The notes beneath the pieces were generated by a model. The model had not been told where the DNA came from. It was given only the letters and a program-made list of their open reading frames with translations, and did no database searches. A program made the position numbers and the translations under genes. Positions 25,839-39,060 of a stretch of DNA of 64,000 bases are shown here, in pieces (within the stretch, counting starts at the first letter, position 1; each line of letters opens with the position of its first letter). The stretch is from Macropodus opercularis (Eukaryota > Chordata > Actinopteri > Anabantiformes > Osphronemidae), in NCBI GenBank assembly GCA_030770545.1, contig CM061102.1, positions 6,995,501 to 7,059,500 on the forward strand, in the 5' to 3' direction.

Positions 25839-28800
25839 CGTGCGATACTAAATTACATTACCTAATGCTAAGTTATTTTCTGGCTGCAGTACCAACACGC
25901 GTGCGTGAGATGCACCTTCTACTAAAATCGAATGCAGCAGCTTTGCTAAACTTTTGACTTCATCGAGCTTATGATGTTCAGCTTGTGTTGACTTATTCTG
26001 GCATTTCTTTCCCAACTCAATTCAATTGTGTCTCTCCATCTGATGAAGAGAGAGAATCAGACTCCACACACAGCATAAACATACCGTATTGTCAAACATG
26101 CTGATGGCTACACTTTCTTTACGTATAAACACACGTAAATCAAACACACACCCACACACGTGCTCATAACGAACTCCACCACTGTGCTGCAAAATCAATG
26201 CTACATCCTCATGGATGATGCATTTACAGAGCCACAGAGCAACCTTGGAATTTAGTTTTCCTCAAATCACTGTTTTTCCATTTTGGTGTTGGGGCTTGTT
26301 TCATACAGTAAGCGCAGAATGGATGGACTCTGGGAGGAAACAACAAAACTAAACAGCCAAAATAAACACGAAAGTAGAGATGAGAGTTTTTCAAACAGTC
26401 TTGGAAGTGTTTTGTTTTCTTTTCCAAAAAAGTTTTTGGAGGTTGGGGCTCAGCTGATGCGTTCAACACAATTTTTAGATTTCATTTTAACCAGAACAAG
26501 ATGTCTGCATGTTTAATAATCATTTCTGGTGAAGTGAAAATGTAGGTACTATAATGACTGAATGTCTGCTGAAACTGAACTGAAGCACTTGTTTACACAG
26601 CCACCAGTTAGAGATCAACCACCTGATGAGTCTAAAAACTAAATTCACTCCTAATTGGCTTTGATCAGTGTCATGAATAAACATGACGTTTAAAAACCCT
26701 TGTTTGTTATTGTGAATGATGTTGAACTGGATAATAAGACACAGGAGAGAGAAAGACAGATGAGACAAGCTAAAGTGACCTCAGAGTGGGGGGAGTGGTG
26801 TCATAGACCAGGGGTGGCCACTGCCTCTGCCCCACCAGACAGGACCAAACCTGTGCTGCCCCCCTAACAGCACAAAGCCAGACAGGGAGGATAGATGGAG
26901 AGATGAATTTTTGATTTGGGAAGTGGAAAATGATAAAAAATACATTATAAAAACACATGATAGCACTACAGAGTAACAGTACAGTGCTCTCATGTGATGA
27001 AATAGGAACACAGATTTCAAGTGTATGGTTATGTCTTATTTCGGTTCATTAATGTTTTTTTAGGCTTTTGTTGTAATAGATGTAGTAGCAAACAAGTCAA
27101 GGAGGAAGCTGACGCCCTAAATACGCTGCATCGCATCCTAGTCTGAGCAATTTGTACATATACTGTACTACTGAATTACTGATCTTTTGTGTAGATACAT
27201 TGACAAAAAATGGCTTCCAACCTGAGTATCTCCCAGTGCATGCTGGGAAATGTCCATGGCGAGACACTAATGAGAGACAGCGTTTTAGCAGTTTTGCGGG
27301 TTTTTTCCCATTGTTCTGCACACAGTGTCAGCAGGTTTGTTGACACCGCCTGAAACACGCATGACAACGACGCACATACATACCACAAATCATTTCTAGC
27401 AGTTCAGATAAGGCTGAATGAAGTGTGTGCATTCTGTGGCCAGTGTGACTGGTTTTACTGTCGTTGAATGGAAGTGGCGATATCTTGACTAAGTAAAAAT
27501 TGTCGCCCCTTTCTTTTGCCCATCATACAGTAAGTGTGTGTGTGAGCGTGGAGGCCATTTGCAGGTGGGTAAATGAACATGATGTGGCACTCACTTCCAA
27601 TGTGCAAGATGCGTGATGCACCCCTGGCTGGCAGCTGAGGCAGGGGAATGAAAAGAATGTGTTTTTCTACCAGTGAAAGGTAAAGCTTGTGTTTTGTGTG
27701 CATGTGAGAGCTAAAGTAGACTGTAGTCACTTAGCCGCCTTCCATTTTAGGGTCTAAAACCTCCACAGATGAATCACGTCTGTCTTCGCTTCATAATCTA
27801 TAAACAGAAAGATGATGACAAGCAAGTGGAGGCAACCTTTTTTCAAATTGTGGCTAATGTGTTGACATGACATGACCTGAGCACCAAAATCTAACCAGTT
27901 CAACTCTGAGTGCAAAAAAAGTAATGAACCAAACGGTAAAACTAAAGATGACAGTAGCAGATCCACAGTTAATGGGAGATGCGTTTGTTTTTCGAAGACA
28001 AACTTTGGTTGATGTTTGAAAGACCTGATTCAAAACAAGAAAGAGTGAGAGACAAAGAGTAAGAGAAGGGGACGAAGAAAAGAAAGGAGGACAAGGCCCA
28101 TCACACTCAGCTACAGGAAAGACTGCAATTAATAATTTACATCATCTGTCACTGTGCGCTCCACTGGACCATTCAACAAACAGCAGCCGTAATTTAAGGC
28201 AAAAACACACATGCAAGCACGGGCACCGCACATATAGGCACACACAAGCACACATAGGGTAAAATAAGTCTGTGCGGGGGGGCTGCATGAGCACACACAT
28301 GCTCAGGCAAGAAGCTCAACACACACATGCAACAACACAACAGCGTCCCACTAAAAGCAAGACAGCAGAGATCAAACAGCAGCCGTGCGGCCCATCCTGG
28401 ACCTCGGTCTGTCTGAGCGAGTCACTCCAGGAAGCAGGCTTCTCATAGTCGCTGCCTTTTGTCTCCGAGCAGACATATTAAATTTATGCAGTGTAGTGTA
28501 TGTCACTGCGAGCTCGCACCCGACAGTAAATATTTGATATGTTTCGCATCCCTCTGAGAAATTCCTCAAGCATACGATTAGACCAGCCGGGGGCAGAGCC
28601 AAAGTGATAGCAGCCATGTTAAATTTACAACGTTTGTTTTGGGAAGTAGAAATCAGCAAATGCCCATGTGAAAAGTCATAATTGAGCTGGTGAGACGCAC
28701 GGCCGAGGGTTCAGAGGAAGGTGGTCTGATATGCAGCACTTACACTCTACTGGAGGAGCTTTAGTTCGGGATGGTAGGAATCTGCTGCTACAGTAAAAAC

Positions 28801-30040
28801 TTCTAAATGTCTGTGATTCATATATCAGGTTCTGCTGGAGGTCATGGACAAGCTCACTCAACTTTATTCCGCAGCATCAGATGAGAAGAGCAGACAAAGT
28901 TTCAAGGGAAGCTTCGCCATGCAGCAGGGTACCTGGCGTGGGTGCGGGTGTGCGTCTCTAGTGGAAAAACAATATTGTGGAAACTTTGAAATGTAAAACC
29001 TTGAGCACAGAGCTCTGTAGAAGGGCCTGCGTTGCCACGGTGGAGAGTAAACAGCATCGTGTCTGATGTAGAGGAGACTGTACAGTAGCTGTGTTTAACC
29101 CAGTGTTCAGGTGTGTGTGTGTGTGTGTGGAGCGACAGCCTGATGCAGTAACACAAAGTTAGCAGCAGCAACTTTAACCCTTTTACTTCATGTATTCTAT
29201 TATATGTAGTCATACCTTTAATATTTAAACAGCGTCTCCATTAGGACATTTTTTTAGTTGTTTTAAGGAGGACACTGACTAAAGTGTATTAAAAGATGAC
29301 TCATCATATTTTCCAGAGTTTTGACTCCATGCGTTCTACAGTAATGTGACTCATCATTTCACATACAGTATGTTATGAAATGTAGCCATCATGTATTTGT
29401 TCAGGTGAAGAGGAACACAGTTTTTATTAAACGTTAATTTCTTTAAAAAAATAAAATCTCTTTTAAAATATCCGTTGTTTGTGATGATACTGGATTCCTT
29501 CATGGCACCGAAAGTAAATAACGTCATGCTGAGAAGCGCCATGTTGCTAAAAACGGGAGGATTGTGTCAGAGGCTGAGAAGTGACTTCACAGGCTGCAGC
29601 CGTATTGTGAATAGTTTATGAACAGCTGGTAGGAAAAAGTCAAACTGTCTGTCCGATGCTTTTCACAGCAGGGAGAAGATGAGTGGAAGATGCATCGAGG
29701 CAGTATTTGTACAGTAAATATAGTTTGAATGTAACAAACCCAAATTCACCATGTTAGTTGTCGTGATGTTTTTATATTTGCGTGTTTCAGTTTGCAATAA
29801 TTTAAAGAATATTTTATGCCGTAACAACAACAAAATACTACAGAGAGTTTTTGTCGTCTGACTTGCTGTACACGTGAAGGGCGACGTGGCCTTCAGGTGT
29901 CATTAGAATACTCGGAAATTTAAATACGTATTGGAATTTTGACAAGGTCGATCACTTGTTGAGACAAGGTCAGTGAGACACACCAAACCGAATGGAAAAC
30001 ATTTCAATTTCACACTTCATCTGTTGGAAAGTATCTTCTG
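25839..30040. other. Intergenic sequence, no gene recognised
   Basis: Mixed to AT-rich DNA with scattered CA-rich patches (26120-26160, 28205-28340) and a GT run at 29110-29129. Possible regulatory texture occurs near 28110-28200 (GCAATTAATAATTTACATC). The frames here are short and motif-free. Confidence 0.4.
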
Positions 30041-30084
30041 CACACACACACACACACACATACACAGCCACACACACACACACA
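30041..30084. repeat. (CA)n microsatellite, interrupted
   Basis: CA array of about 44 bases with short T and GC interruptions. Confidence 0.93.
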
Positions 30085-30442
30085 AGCTTTGCAAGTCACT
30101 CACTGTTGCTTTCCACATAACTGGCAAAATCCATGACGATACCACCTGAGCCTAAAGTTTGTCTTCAAATACACTTTCAAGGAGAAAACAATTAATTGAA
30201 GGAATTTTTGATACATAATGTTTATTTCTGAAAAAAAATATTGATTTTGTGATCATGTGGCCAACAGTAGGTGCGCCACCATAAAAAGCCCTAGAGAAAG
30301 ACAATGACTAACACGACTGGCAGACAAATAAAGTAAACTTTTAACTGTAACAGCTTAAAATAAGAAAACACAAAGCCTTTAATCTTCATGTTTGGTCTAC
30401 AGGCATTCATGAGTGTGCGTTTGACCTGAGGCTATGAAAGTC

Positions 30443-30467
30443 TTGACAGCTGCATTGTTTGACAGCT
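30443..30467 (+). promoter_or_regulatory. Paired TTGACAGCT motifs (MEIS-type half-sites)
   Basis: TTGACAGCT occurs at 30443-30451 and again at 30459-30467, as a direct repeat 16 bases apart. TGACAG is the MEIS/PREP core. The motif match is direct; function is inferred. Confidence 0.3.
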
Positions 30468-30825
30468 TGCGCTAAGAGATGCTGCTTAATTTGTCTGATC
30501 TTTTAATCTCGGATAAATTAACCCCAAGATCACATCAAACCGCACAGACAGAGACAATGAGAGATAACTTACATCATACAGTAGTTTTTCTTTAAAGGAA
30601 ATGAAAAACTTCAAATATGTCACCGTTTCTGGACCTGCCTTCTGAAGTTCATCACTTTAATCTCTGGCCCTTCCCTTCCACAGACCACTTTACCTCCTGC
30701 CCTCCAGTCGCCAGATGCCCCTTGAATTAATGATATGCAGCACAGACACAGTATAAAAAGTTGTGTTTTCACAAGAAACACAAGTGTTTTGCGGTTTCAA
30801 AACATGCATATGTTTATATAAATAA

Positions 30826-30854
30826 TTCTAATTATAGTATTATTATAATTAGAA
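30826..30854. repeat. AT-rich inverted repeat (11-bp arms)
   Basis: TTCTAATTATA and TATAATTAGAA are perfect complements around a 7-base spacer. It may be chance in AT-rich DNA. Confidence 0.8.
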
Positions 30855-32639
30855 CTAAACCCACTATTTGAGTCATTTCTTGGGAGTTATAATGTCCTTC
30901 AAAGTAAAGCTTTATGTCAGTAATTTTACCTTCTAGACATTATTTGAAGTTAGGTGTGATGGACCCAGACATAATGTGTGAGCATCACACATGAGCACAC
31001 ACATCTAACCCCCAACACCTACACTCTTTAAATACACAAACCACTCTAACGCTCTTGCTGTGTAAGAAGCCCCTCAGACTGTGTCCTGTGCTGCTTGGAC
31101 CTCCAGGCCTCATCAATATTGTAAACTGGTACTTAGCGGACAAAAGACAGCAAAGACCACAGCAGAGGACACCTGGGGCAAAGTGAGAGCAGAGAGCAGG
31201 CAGACAGAAAGTGGCCAAGTCTGTTTATCCACAGACTGTTCATGTGCGTTTGCAGTGTGTGGACAGATGTGTGTTAGGGTAGGTCACGCTGCAGATGTGT
31301 GCTTTTACAGTTTTTTATCATTTGACACGTTTGGTTTGTGTAAATGTTTAGCTTTTGATAATATTAGAACTTCATGCATGAACAGGAAATCAGTCTAAAC
31401 GCACACAAACAGAAATGAAAAGATCCAGTTTTTAGGCTGAACAAAATATGTGTCTGTCTTTTTAGGCTTACAGCAGCAAGAGTGGCAGTGTGCTGTCATT
31501 TTAGACTTTTAATCTTGGCTCGGCTCCATCACTTTCAAAAAGTACCACCAGTAAGCTCCAGCAGCAGGCCGAGGCTGTAAAGGAGCCTCTCTGGCCGTCA
31601 GAAGAATGTGTTTACTGTACGTCTCCTCCTCCTGAACCCTGCCACTCAGCCAACGCATCCACAGCATTGGCTCAGTTAACAAAATCAATAAGCCTGCATG
31701 TGTGTGAATGTGTCACAAGGAGTGTAAGAGGTGTGAAGGGGAGGAAAGGGGAGGTGAGTAGATCTTTGTGTGTGTGCAGGTGAGATAGCTGTTCCCAAGA
31801 CGGGACGTCCCCTTTCCTCACATCAATTATTGAGGCATCATGACACACTGAGAGCTCCACAGGGGTCACAGGTCAGGAGACCAGGACTCCAATGGGCTTT
31901 CAAGGGCCTCTGTGTCCCTTTACTGTGTCCACGCACACACTCACCTCTAAACCAGACCCCATACACAGACTCAACACACACAAGAGGTCATCTGATTATC
32001 TCTAAAGTAGCATATATGTCCACATGTAGGAAACCTCATGGTCGCGCAGGCAGGGTGAGGGTTTTGTTACGTGAGTGCGCAGAACTTAATCTTCTCTCGC
32101 TGCGCAGAACGAAACTGAATCCGTTCAGCAGTTATGTGGTTGGGCAGCATCCGCAGCATTATGCTGTATGTTCATGTTGAAGTACATTCCCAGGCAGCCG
32201 ATACTCAGCGTGTCTCAGAGCAGCCCTGGATTTGTACTTCAGCTCCACAAACTACTGTAAATACCTCATCCAAATCCCCAGCTGAACTCCCCCGTTCGCT
32301 TAGCAATGCAGAGGCTTTGCAGCTCGGAGAGGGTTTGAGGACTTTATACCCCAAGACAAAATCGTCGGGCTTCACTACATGTGCCTTTTTCTCACCTTCA
32401 TTCCCCATCTTCATTCTCCTCCTCACCCCCCATAAGGCTCTGACATGCTTTGAGGGAGTTTTTCCACCATGAGGATTCCGTTCATTTCATCTTCATCTTG
32501 TCTAACCCCTGCCCGCTCTTCAGGTTTAGGAGGCTATTCTGGTCCGAGACCACCGCGATAACCCCTAATCTCCCACCTCGCTCACCCACACTTTACCATC
32601 GCTCCTCTCCTCCATCGCGCTCACCGCTGGCTACATTAA
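30855..32639. other. Intergenic sequence, no gene recognised
   Basis: Mixed composition. The frames at 31770-32180 and 32134-32472 are not supported by motifs, start context or splice sites. Confidence 0.4.
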
Positions 32640-32830
32640 AGGTGGGGATGGCTGATGCGTGTAGCGTTAAAGGGGCGGGTGGCCCAGCAGCGCCTGTATG
32701 TGTCTGGACCAGGGCCTGGTTCATGAAATATTCAGATCGAGTGTCCCTTCCAGGAGCTGGCTCGCAAGAAGGGAGGAGGAGGAGCAGGAGGGCCACATTA
32801 ATATTTCAAACTGCAATCTCCTGCTTGACA
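32640..32830. promoter_or_regulatory. Candidate conserved non-coding element
   Basis: Block with GCGTGTAGCGTTAAAGGGGC, GTTCATGAAATATTCAGATC and CACATTAATATTTCAAACTG. Non-repetitive; no gene motif. Confidence 0.25.
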
Positions 32831-33029
32831 AACTCTCCCACGTGATTGGATAAAAAGCTGCTTGCATTGCCTAGCAAGCACCAGCCCCGCTTCCCCCTTC
32901 ACATCACCCTTCCTCTCCTTTCCACTCTCCTTCTCTGCATTAGTTTCTTTATCCAAGGCTCACTCGCCCTTTCTCTCTTTCTGAGCCTCACCCTCCGTCA
33001 TCACTTTTTAGGCAAATTTGATACCTAAG

Positions 33030-33250
33030 CCTACGTGATAGTTGTTGCAGATGCTGGTGGGGGCAGCTCGGCCGGTGTGACGGTGGGAGCGGGGGGTAAT
33101 TAATTACGGCCAGTGATTTTGGCCGCCCCGGTAGTCGTGGGCCCCTGTTCTCAGCCGAGTCGAGGTCTCCGGGGGCTCTGCCGGTGGGTCCTGCCGAATA
33201 AAGTGGCATCTATTTTTTATGAAGAGCAGGTTATCCTATTTAGTCAGATT
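33030..33250. promoter_or_regulatory. Candidate conserved non-coding element with TAATTAATTA
   Basis: GC-rich, CpG-containing block with TAATTAATTA at 33097-33106 inside GGGGGTAATTAATTACGGCC, and a downstream AATAAAGTGGCATC segment. The palindromic paired homeodomain site in a GC-rich context is characteristic of developmental enhancers. Confidence 0.32.
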
Positions 33251-33256
33251 AAAACA

Positions 33257-33515
33257 GGCGAGGAGGAGGAGGAGGAGGTGAATGAAGAGTGGGGACAGAC
33301 CCAGGGAAAACAGAGCACATCAGAAAAAACAGGACCCTCCTCTCCTCCCTCTTCCTCCCATCAACCCCTCTTTACCTCCTCCTCCTCTTCCTCCCATCTC
33401 TGTCTGCTTTACTTTACTATTAGGCTTCTCTCAAAAACAGCCTTTCCCTCCTACTCTGCTCCAGCACTCCCGCCACTCCCGTCAACTCCATCCCACCCCC
33501 ACCCATCCACCTAGC
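33257..33515. repeat. (GAG)n purine run followed by pyrimidine-rich tract
   Basis: GAGGAGGAGGAGG at about 33259-33275 is exactly complementary to CCTCCTCCTCCTC at about 33375-33387. The stretch 33330-33515 is C/T-rich. The resulting frames are compositional artefacts. Confidence 0.6.
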
Positions 33516-34643
33516 CATTAACCTGGTTATGAGTGCAGAGTGCTTTGCTGACCCTCTGCCAGGTGTGGCACAACCCTCCATCTCTCATTTCTCCATCTCT
33601 TTAAATGTATTGCTGTGACTCATACCTCTACATCTATTAGTCTTTAACCGCCTCCTTTTCTATCTTAGTTCTCCATTCTTTGCTGTGTTATTTCTGTAGC
33701 TTTAATTTGTTGGTATCATAGGACTGACAAACATAAAGGACATAAATGTCCACTTCTTCTAAAGTCACATATGACATGTATTTCTGAGACTGGGGCATTT
33801 AAAGCTAAGAAAACGTAAGTCTGGTGTAAATAATTTATTGACAGGAACCATTCTTGCCACCACTTCCTCACTGAATAGTTTTTTGGATGTAACCCCTAGA
33901 TTTTGTGCAACTACTTCTATCTTGGCAGGAAGTCCAGTTGTGAGTAGTGCTGGTATATCTAAAACCCGTCAACCTTTGTATGCTTACATACACGTTCTCC
34001 TCCTCGCTCTCATGTCTCCATCTGATCTTTAATCCACCAGCTCTTACAAAATGTTGTCCCTTCCTGTAGATTGAGGGAAGCTGGATAAATGCTTAAAGGC
34101 CAAGTGTGTGGATAACTTACTATCCTCTGGGCAGTGAAGGTGTGATGGTGATATAAAATATATATACAAAGATAGACTCCTGTTGGACTTCATCACAACC
34201 AGAAAACACCCACACCAAGCCCCTGGTGGGCAGCTGGGAAGTGTAGAAACCAGCCCAAAAGCTTAAAAGCGCGATGAATTAATAAAACTTGCCTGTCATT
34301 TCCTGAAACATTCAGCTGATCGGCGACAGACTGCACGAATCGCGGAGCAGTCGTGTTGTGCGAGTGGAGTGAGAACGCAGCAGTGTGACATCTCTAATGA
34401 AATCAACACCAGGTCGTCAGTAAGTCAGTCAAGCTCACCTGAATCTAAATCTAGACGGTAGTGGTGGCATGAGTCCATACAAAGCCACTAGTAGAGCTTG
34501 TTCTCTGTACATCCACAAAGGGCTAAAAGAAAAATGGGCATGATTAGCATGATTGGTGACCGTTTCTTTTGCCTGAGACAGGTGAGATTGCCTTTTTGTC
34601 TACTCTTGTTTTTATTCCTCATCCTGTCTTCAGACCCATAGTA
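33516..34643. other. Intergenic sequence, no gene recognised
   Basis: Ordinary mixed sequence. Nothing specific is recognised. Confidence 0.4.
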
Positions 34644-34672
34644 CCCCCCCCCCCCCCCCCCCCCCCCCCCCC
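34644..34672. repeat. Poly(C) homopolymer run
   Basis: 29 consecutive C bases on the plus strand, then GCCCC. This length is unusual and may vary between individuals or assemblies. Confidence 0.95.
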
Positions 34673-36719
34673 GCCCCACTTCACCCCACCCATCTCCACC
34701 TCGCTCTCTTCTTCTTCTACATGTCTGCCATGCCTCTGTGGGAGGCTTCTGCTAAATGATGCAGGAGACGGCAGACAGAACTGTAACACGGCAAAGCCAA
34801 TGACATGTAAAAACCAGCATTGCCAGCATGCAACATCCTCCTGGGGTTAGAGGTGGAAGAGAAGAGCGCAGAGAAGAACTGGTGAACGCTGCAAGAGGGA
34901 GGAGAGGATGAAGGTGCAGTAGAAGATGGAGACAGAACTCAGACGTGAAAGCAAGAAGGAAAGAGGCAATGAAACAAGGCAAAGATCACATGGCCACTGA
35001 AGCTAGTCAAGCACACGCATGCTTCCAAAACACATTCCCATTCAGTCAATAAAAACCTTCAGGATAATATTTCCACCGATTATTGTATCACATTACAATG
35101 ACAAGGAGCCAGGATTACAAATGTAGCTTACTGACACCTGACTGCCTCCATCACTCATGTTACCCTCACCTTTCACTTCATATAAGACCCTTGAGAGGCT
35201 CCCAGGCAGAGGAAGTACGGCGGATGAAAGGTAGGTGGGGGAAAGAAGAATGAGTGTTGGCTGGAAGAAGGGAAAAAGGAAAGAAAACGCGCCACACGTG
35301 GCTGACTGAACGCAACCTCTGAGGAAAGCACGAGCTGGTTTGATTCGTGTGCTGCTCTCTTCGCTCTGTCCGCCCATCTGTCCCTGCAGGTGCAAGGGGA
35401 AACAGAAATCGTAGCTGTGTGTTAGAGCTCCGCGTCCATCCATGCAGATAATGAAAAGGAAGTAACGCAAGCAGAGTCACACACGCCAGTAAATTTTCTA
35501 ACGCCGATGTGTGAGAGGACAAGGCCAGTGGGACAGTCAGTGAGTAAGAATCAATGAGGAGGCCGAGACCCTGTGTGAGTGTGAGGCTGAGAGCTACATG
35601 CACTCACGTGTGCAGACCTGTGGGTATTTGTCTTTCATTTAACTGCTGAGTTTTTTTTTGTGTGGGAAGCATTATTGTGTAATGGCTGGTTTGGATTTTG
35701 TTATTATTTTGTGTGTGGTACTGTATGCTGAGTTTTTGTCCTCTTAATTTTTTTTTTATAAATGCACAAGCTTTCTTACTGCACCAAAATCCCCACAGAT
35801 GTCTGACAGAATAGTCACATATGTACTGAAAAAGCAACAAAACACTCTGACACACTTCACTGGACCCTGCAGATAATGGTGGATCTCTCTGTGGCGCTCT
35901 GTCCCACTGGGCCGTCTGTCAACGCACGGCTTTCAGCATGTTTCTTTATCCATACAAGAGGACCTTCTACTTCATTTAACAACTCAACAACACAATAATG
36001 TCAAAGGCAAATTTCCTCTACCTCAGAATGTGACAATTTTGGGATAAACAGAAATCTCAGAGAAATACCAGAAGAAAATCTGTTACAGAACAGATGCTAT
36101 CAGAAGCGAAGACCTTGTGCGTTGTGTTTATAGCGGCTGTGTGGATCTGAGAGGTCTTTCCCTTCACTCCCTCTGACTGACCATGCGAACTTTCAACAGC
36201 AGCTAAAAACATGAACAAACCCCCGTCCAAAGTGGAAGTACGGTGTTTGTCCTGCCCCACCACTCAGGACGAGATTACTCCATTAGTGGACCTGAATGCC
36301 TCTTTTTCTCTCTCTCCCCCACCTACACTCTTCTGCTGCTCTTCCACCTAGTGAATTATGGATGGAGGGACCCCTTGTTTGTCTGCCTCCGGCCGGCCCA
36401 CTGTCCACTCAGTGCACTCCCGTCAGATTTCACATCACTAAGAACAAAATGGTGTGGAGCGGTGGTGTTAGATCAGTCCATGAAGAACATGAATACAATG
36501 AGGCTTTGAAGCTAATTTGCTTTCTTCTTTCCCTAAAAACATTTAACATTTTGAAGTGAATATATGAAATCTCTTATTAGTAGTAGTCTAACACCTGCAT
36601 ATTGTAATCCATTCATTTTTACACACCGTTAAACTGATTGTAACAGAAACTCGTCGGCACGAGAACAACGATGGCCAATAATCAAACAAATGAACGAACA
36701 AAGAGAAACAAACACGACT
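34673..36719. other. Intergenic sequence, no gene recognised
   Basis: Contains purine-rich patches (34850-34980, 35210-35290), AT-rich sequence (35640-35760) and ordinary DNA. The minus-strand frames 35093-35470 and 35178-35603 overlap in different registers and lack motifs. Confidence 0.4.
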
Positions 36720-36900
36720 GCACCCAATCAGCTGCTATTGTTGCTTCATCAGACTCAAGCCGTCCTGCTTTAACGAGGCCTCATCAACGCTAACGATGAG
36801 CCGCAGTCATAATTGGACTCATCAGACTGACTTTCAGAGCATTTTGATTAGCTTAATTAGCTTTGAAACGTATCTGGCTGTGTGTGAGCAAGCGAGCACA
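36720..36900. promoter_or_regulatory. Candidate conserved non-coding element
   Basis: CACCCAATCAGCTGCTATTG, GCAGTCATAATTGGACTC and TTTTGATTAGCTTAATTAGC in compact non-repetitive sequence without an ORF. Confidence 0.3.
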
Positions 36901-38629
36901 GATACTGTACACACACACAGACATGGACATGGATGTGCACGCTCCCTGTAGACCCAGCCTCTAGCTATTGCACTAACACACAGCGGAGAGTTCACCAAAA
37001 GCTGCTGGTTTTAAAAGTTAAATGGCACTGTGTAAATATATTTCCAGGGAATAATCAACTTTTAATTTAGCTGCTAATCTAATTAGTCGCCGCGGTGCCT
37101 GAACTGCCTCCCTGAAGTGATTTGAAGAGTGAAAGAGAGCAAATAAGTCTGCAAGGAAATTGCTTGAAAAAGCACTATCAGAGGTTTTTCAGATTTTCTA
37201 TCCCGGGGATATCTGTACATTTGTAGAATTACAATAAGGGTAAAATGTGAAATGAAGAGAAAGAAGGGGTGAGAGAGAGATGATCTTGAAGAATTTTGCC
37301 TGCAGAGGGATAGAGCTCTCCCTTGTTAACTACAGCAAAGTTGATGCAATATCATATTAAGTCAGTCAATACACTTTATCAATGCCAGGATCCATTAATA
37401 GACAACAGCCTGCAGCACAAAGCTGCACTGCAGCAAAAGCTTCACACATAGATTTGGCATGAGCTGATGTGTTTGTGAAATTAACCCTCCCAGAATGAGA
37501 AACACTTTTTGATTTCGCAGAAGTCTTCTATTTAATCACGTTCAAACAAAAACGAATACAATCTTTCCAAAGAACGTTTCACAGTCATTGTCAGAATTAA
37601 AACAATGGACACACACAAGCTCGTCACAAATCCGGGAAATTGCATTTGGCCCTAGAATCAGTATATCCTGTTTTCTGTACTTTGTACTGTGGACTTAGTG
37701 GATGCACTGCTGAGTGTTACAGTCCTTAGATGATGAAAGCACAATAAACCCAATGCGAGAATGTGCTTACAAGCCTGAAGTTAACTAAAAGGTCAAATCC
37801 ACAAACAGAAGATAAACACAAAGGTTTAGTTTTATTATATAATTATAATGACTCAAAATGAAACAAAAGAACATAAAATCAAAACATTATTTAGCATCAT
37901 GCTCTGTGCATGATGCAGGTTTGTACGTTGGAAAAGGGTTAAAAGACATGTCTTTGAGTTAACTGTTACATGATTAGGACACCTCCCACTCCTAATGATC
38001 TGGTGTTGATTTAATAATTAAGTGCTTTCGTTAAATAATGAGCCTAAAGCAGGTGCTGCCTGGCTAAACTAACATTCCTCTAAGATCTTTGGCTTTTTAG
38101 GAATGTAAAAATCAAACACTGCTCGTGAGTTGGGGGGGTGAGAGAGAAAAGTTGGTCTTCCTCAACATGTTTGGGTCCTTAGTGAGATGAAGAGCAGAGC
38201 AGAGATGATGCAGGCAGCAAAAAAGAGATGAAGGAGAGGACGCACATCACGCTGCAAAAAATTAGTGTGTGGTTGAAGTGAGTCATTTAATCTCCAAATA
38301 ATTCGACTTGTCATCAATTGTGTCTATTCAATCAGCAGCCCAGAATGTGAGATTTTCCTAAATCCAGTGTAGTGCAAGTTGAAGTATTTTGGATGTAGAC
38401 AAATAAAGTCTTGGAAAACAAGGAGATGGTGATCACTCACAGCTCCTGGCCATCTGGAAACAGTGAGGGGATAGAGAGCTTCTTTTAGAAAGCTCAAGTT
38501 GGATCTGGAGCTAGGATTCACTGTGTAGACATTAAACCAGCACCTGGACACTGTCACTGAAAAAAAAGTTAGTGATTTTATGCAGAAAAAAATCTCTTGT
38601 TCATTGCTTGACATTTTTTGCAGCACTTC
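36901..38629. other. Intergenic sequence; AT-rich with a possible element near 37.05 kb
   Basis: At 37055-37130, TTTTAATTTAGCTGCTAATC and CTAATTAGTCGCCGCGG give another enhancer-like patch. The rest is ordinary. The minus-strand frame 38324-38665 has no motif. Confidence 0.35.
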
Positions 38630-38830
38630 CAGCCCAGCCTGCGGTGAAGAGGCCAGGGGCTTCATTAGAGAGATCTGGAGGCCGACCCTATCAGCCTGGG
38701 GGCACGCAGGAGGGGGGCGGGGATCTATACCAAACCGAACGCCCGTCTCTCCACTGGAGATGGGCCGGGCTCCCCTGGGCTCCCACGCGACCGACCTCCT
38801 GCTTCTGTGGATGGGCCAGAAAAATCAACT
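38630..38830. promoter_or_regulatory. Candidate conserved GC-rich block
   Basis: GC-rich non-repetitive segment (GGGCTTCATTAGAGAGATC, CCGACCCTATCAGCC, GGGATCTATACC) preceded by a TTTTTTGCAG acceptor-like string at about 38612-38621. Two plus-strand frames are open across it, but neither shows a known domain, and no donor/start logic makes an exon convincing. Confidence 0.25.
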
Positions 38831-38847
38831 GCGTTCCCCTTTGAACA

Positions 38848-39060
38848 ACCTCCTCCTCCTCTTCTTCCTGCTGCTCTGTCTCGCCTTCAAGCTCCCTCTC
38901 TTTCTCCCTTCGTTCCCTTTCTCTGTGGACCTAATGAATGATTCATTTAACCCCTCCACCACCTCCAACACCACCCAACTCCTCGCCTTTTCACCCAACC
39001 ACCCAACTAACCACCTTCCTCTCCTTACCGTTATATTTTCTTTCTGTTCTCCCATTTTAT
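38848..39060. repeat. Pyrimidine-rich tract
   Basis: C/T- and CCA-rich stretch that keeps several frames open without stops. Confidence 0.5.

Noticed and set aside
35178..35603. 141-codon minus-strand frame overlapping another at 35093-35470
   Set aside because: Competing frames over the same DNA, no family features, purine-biased opposite strand.
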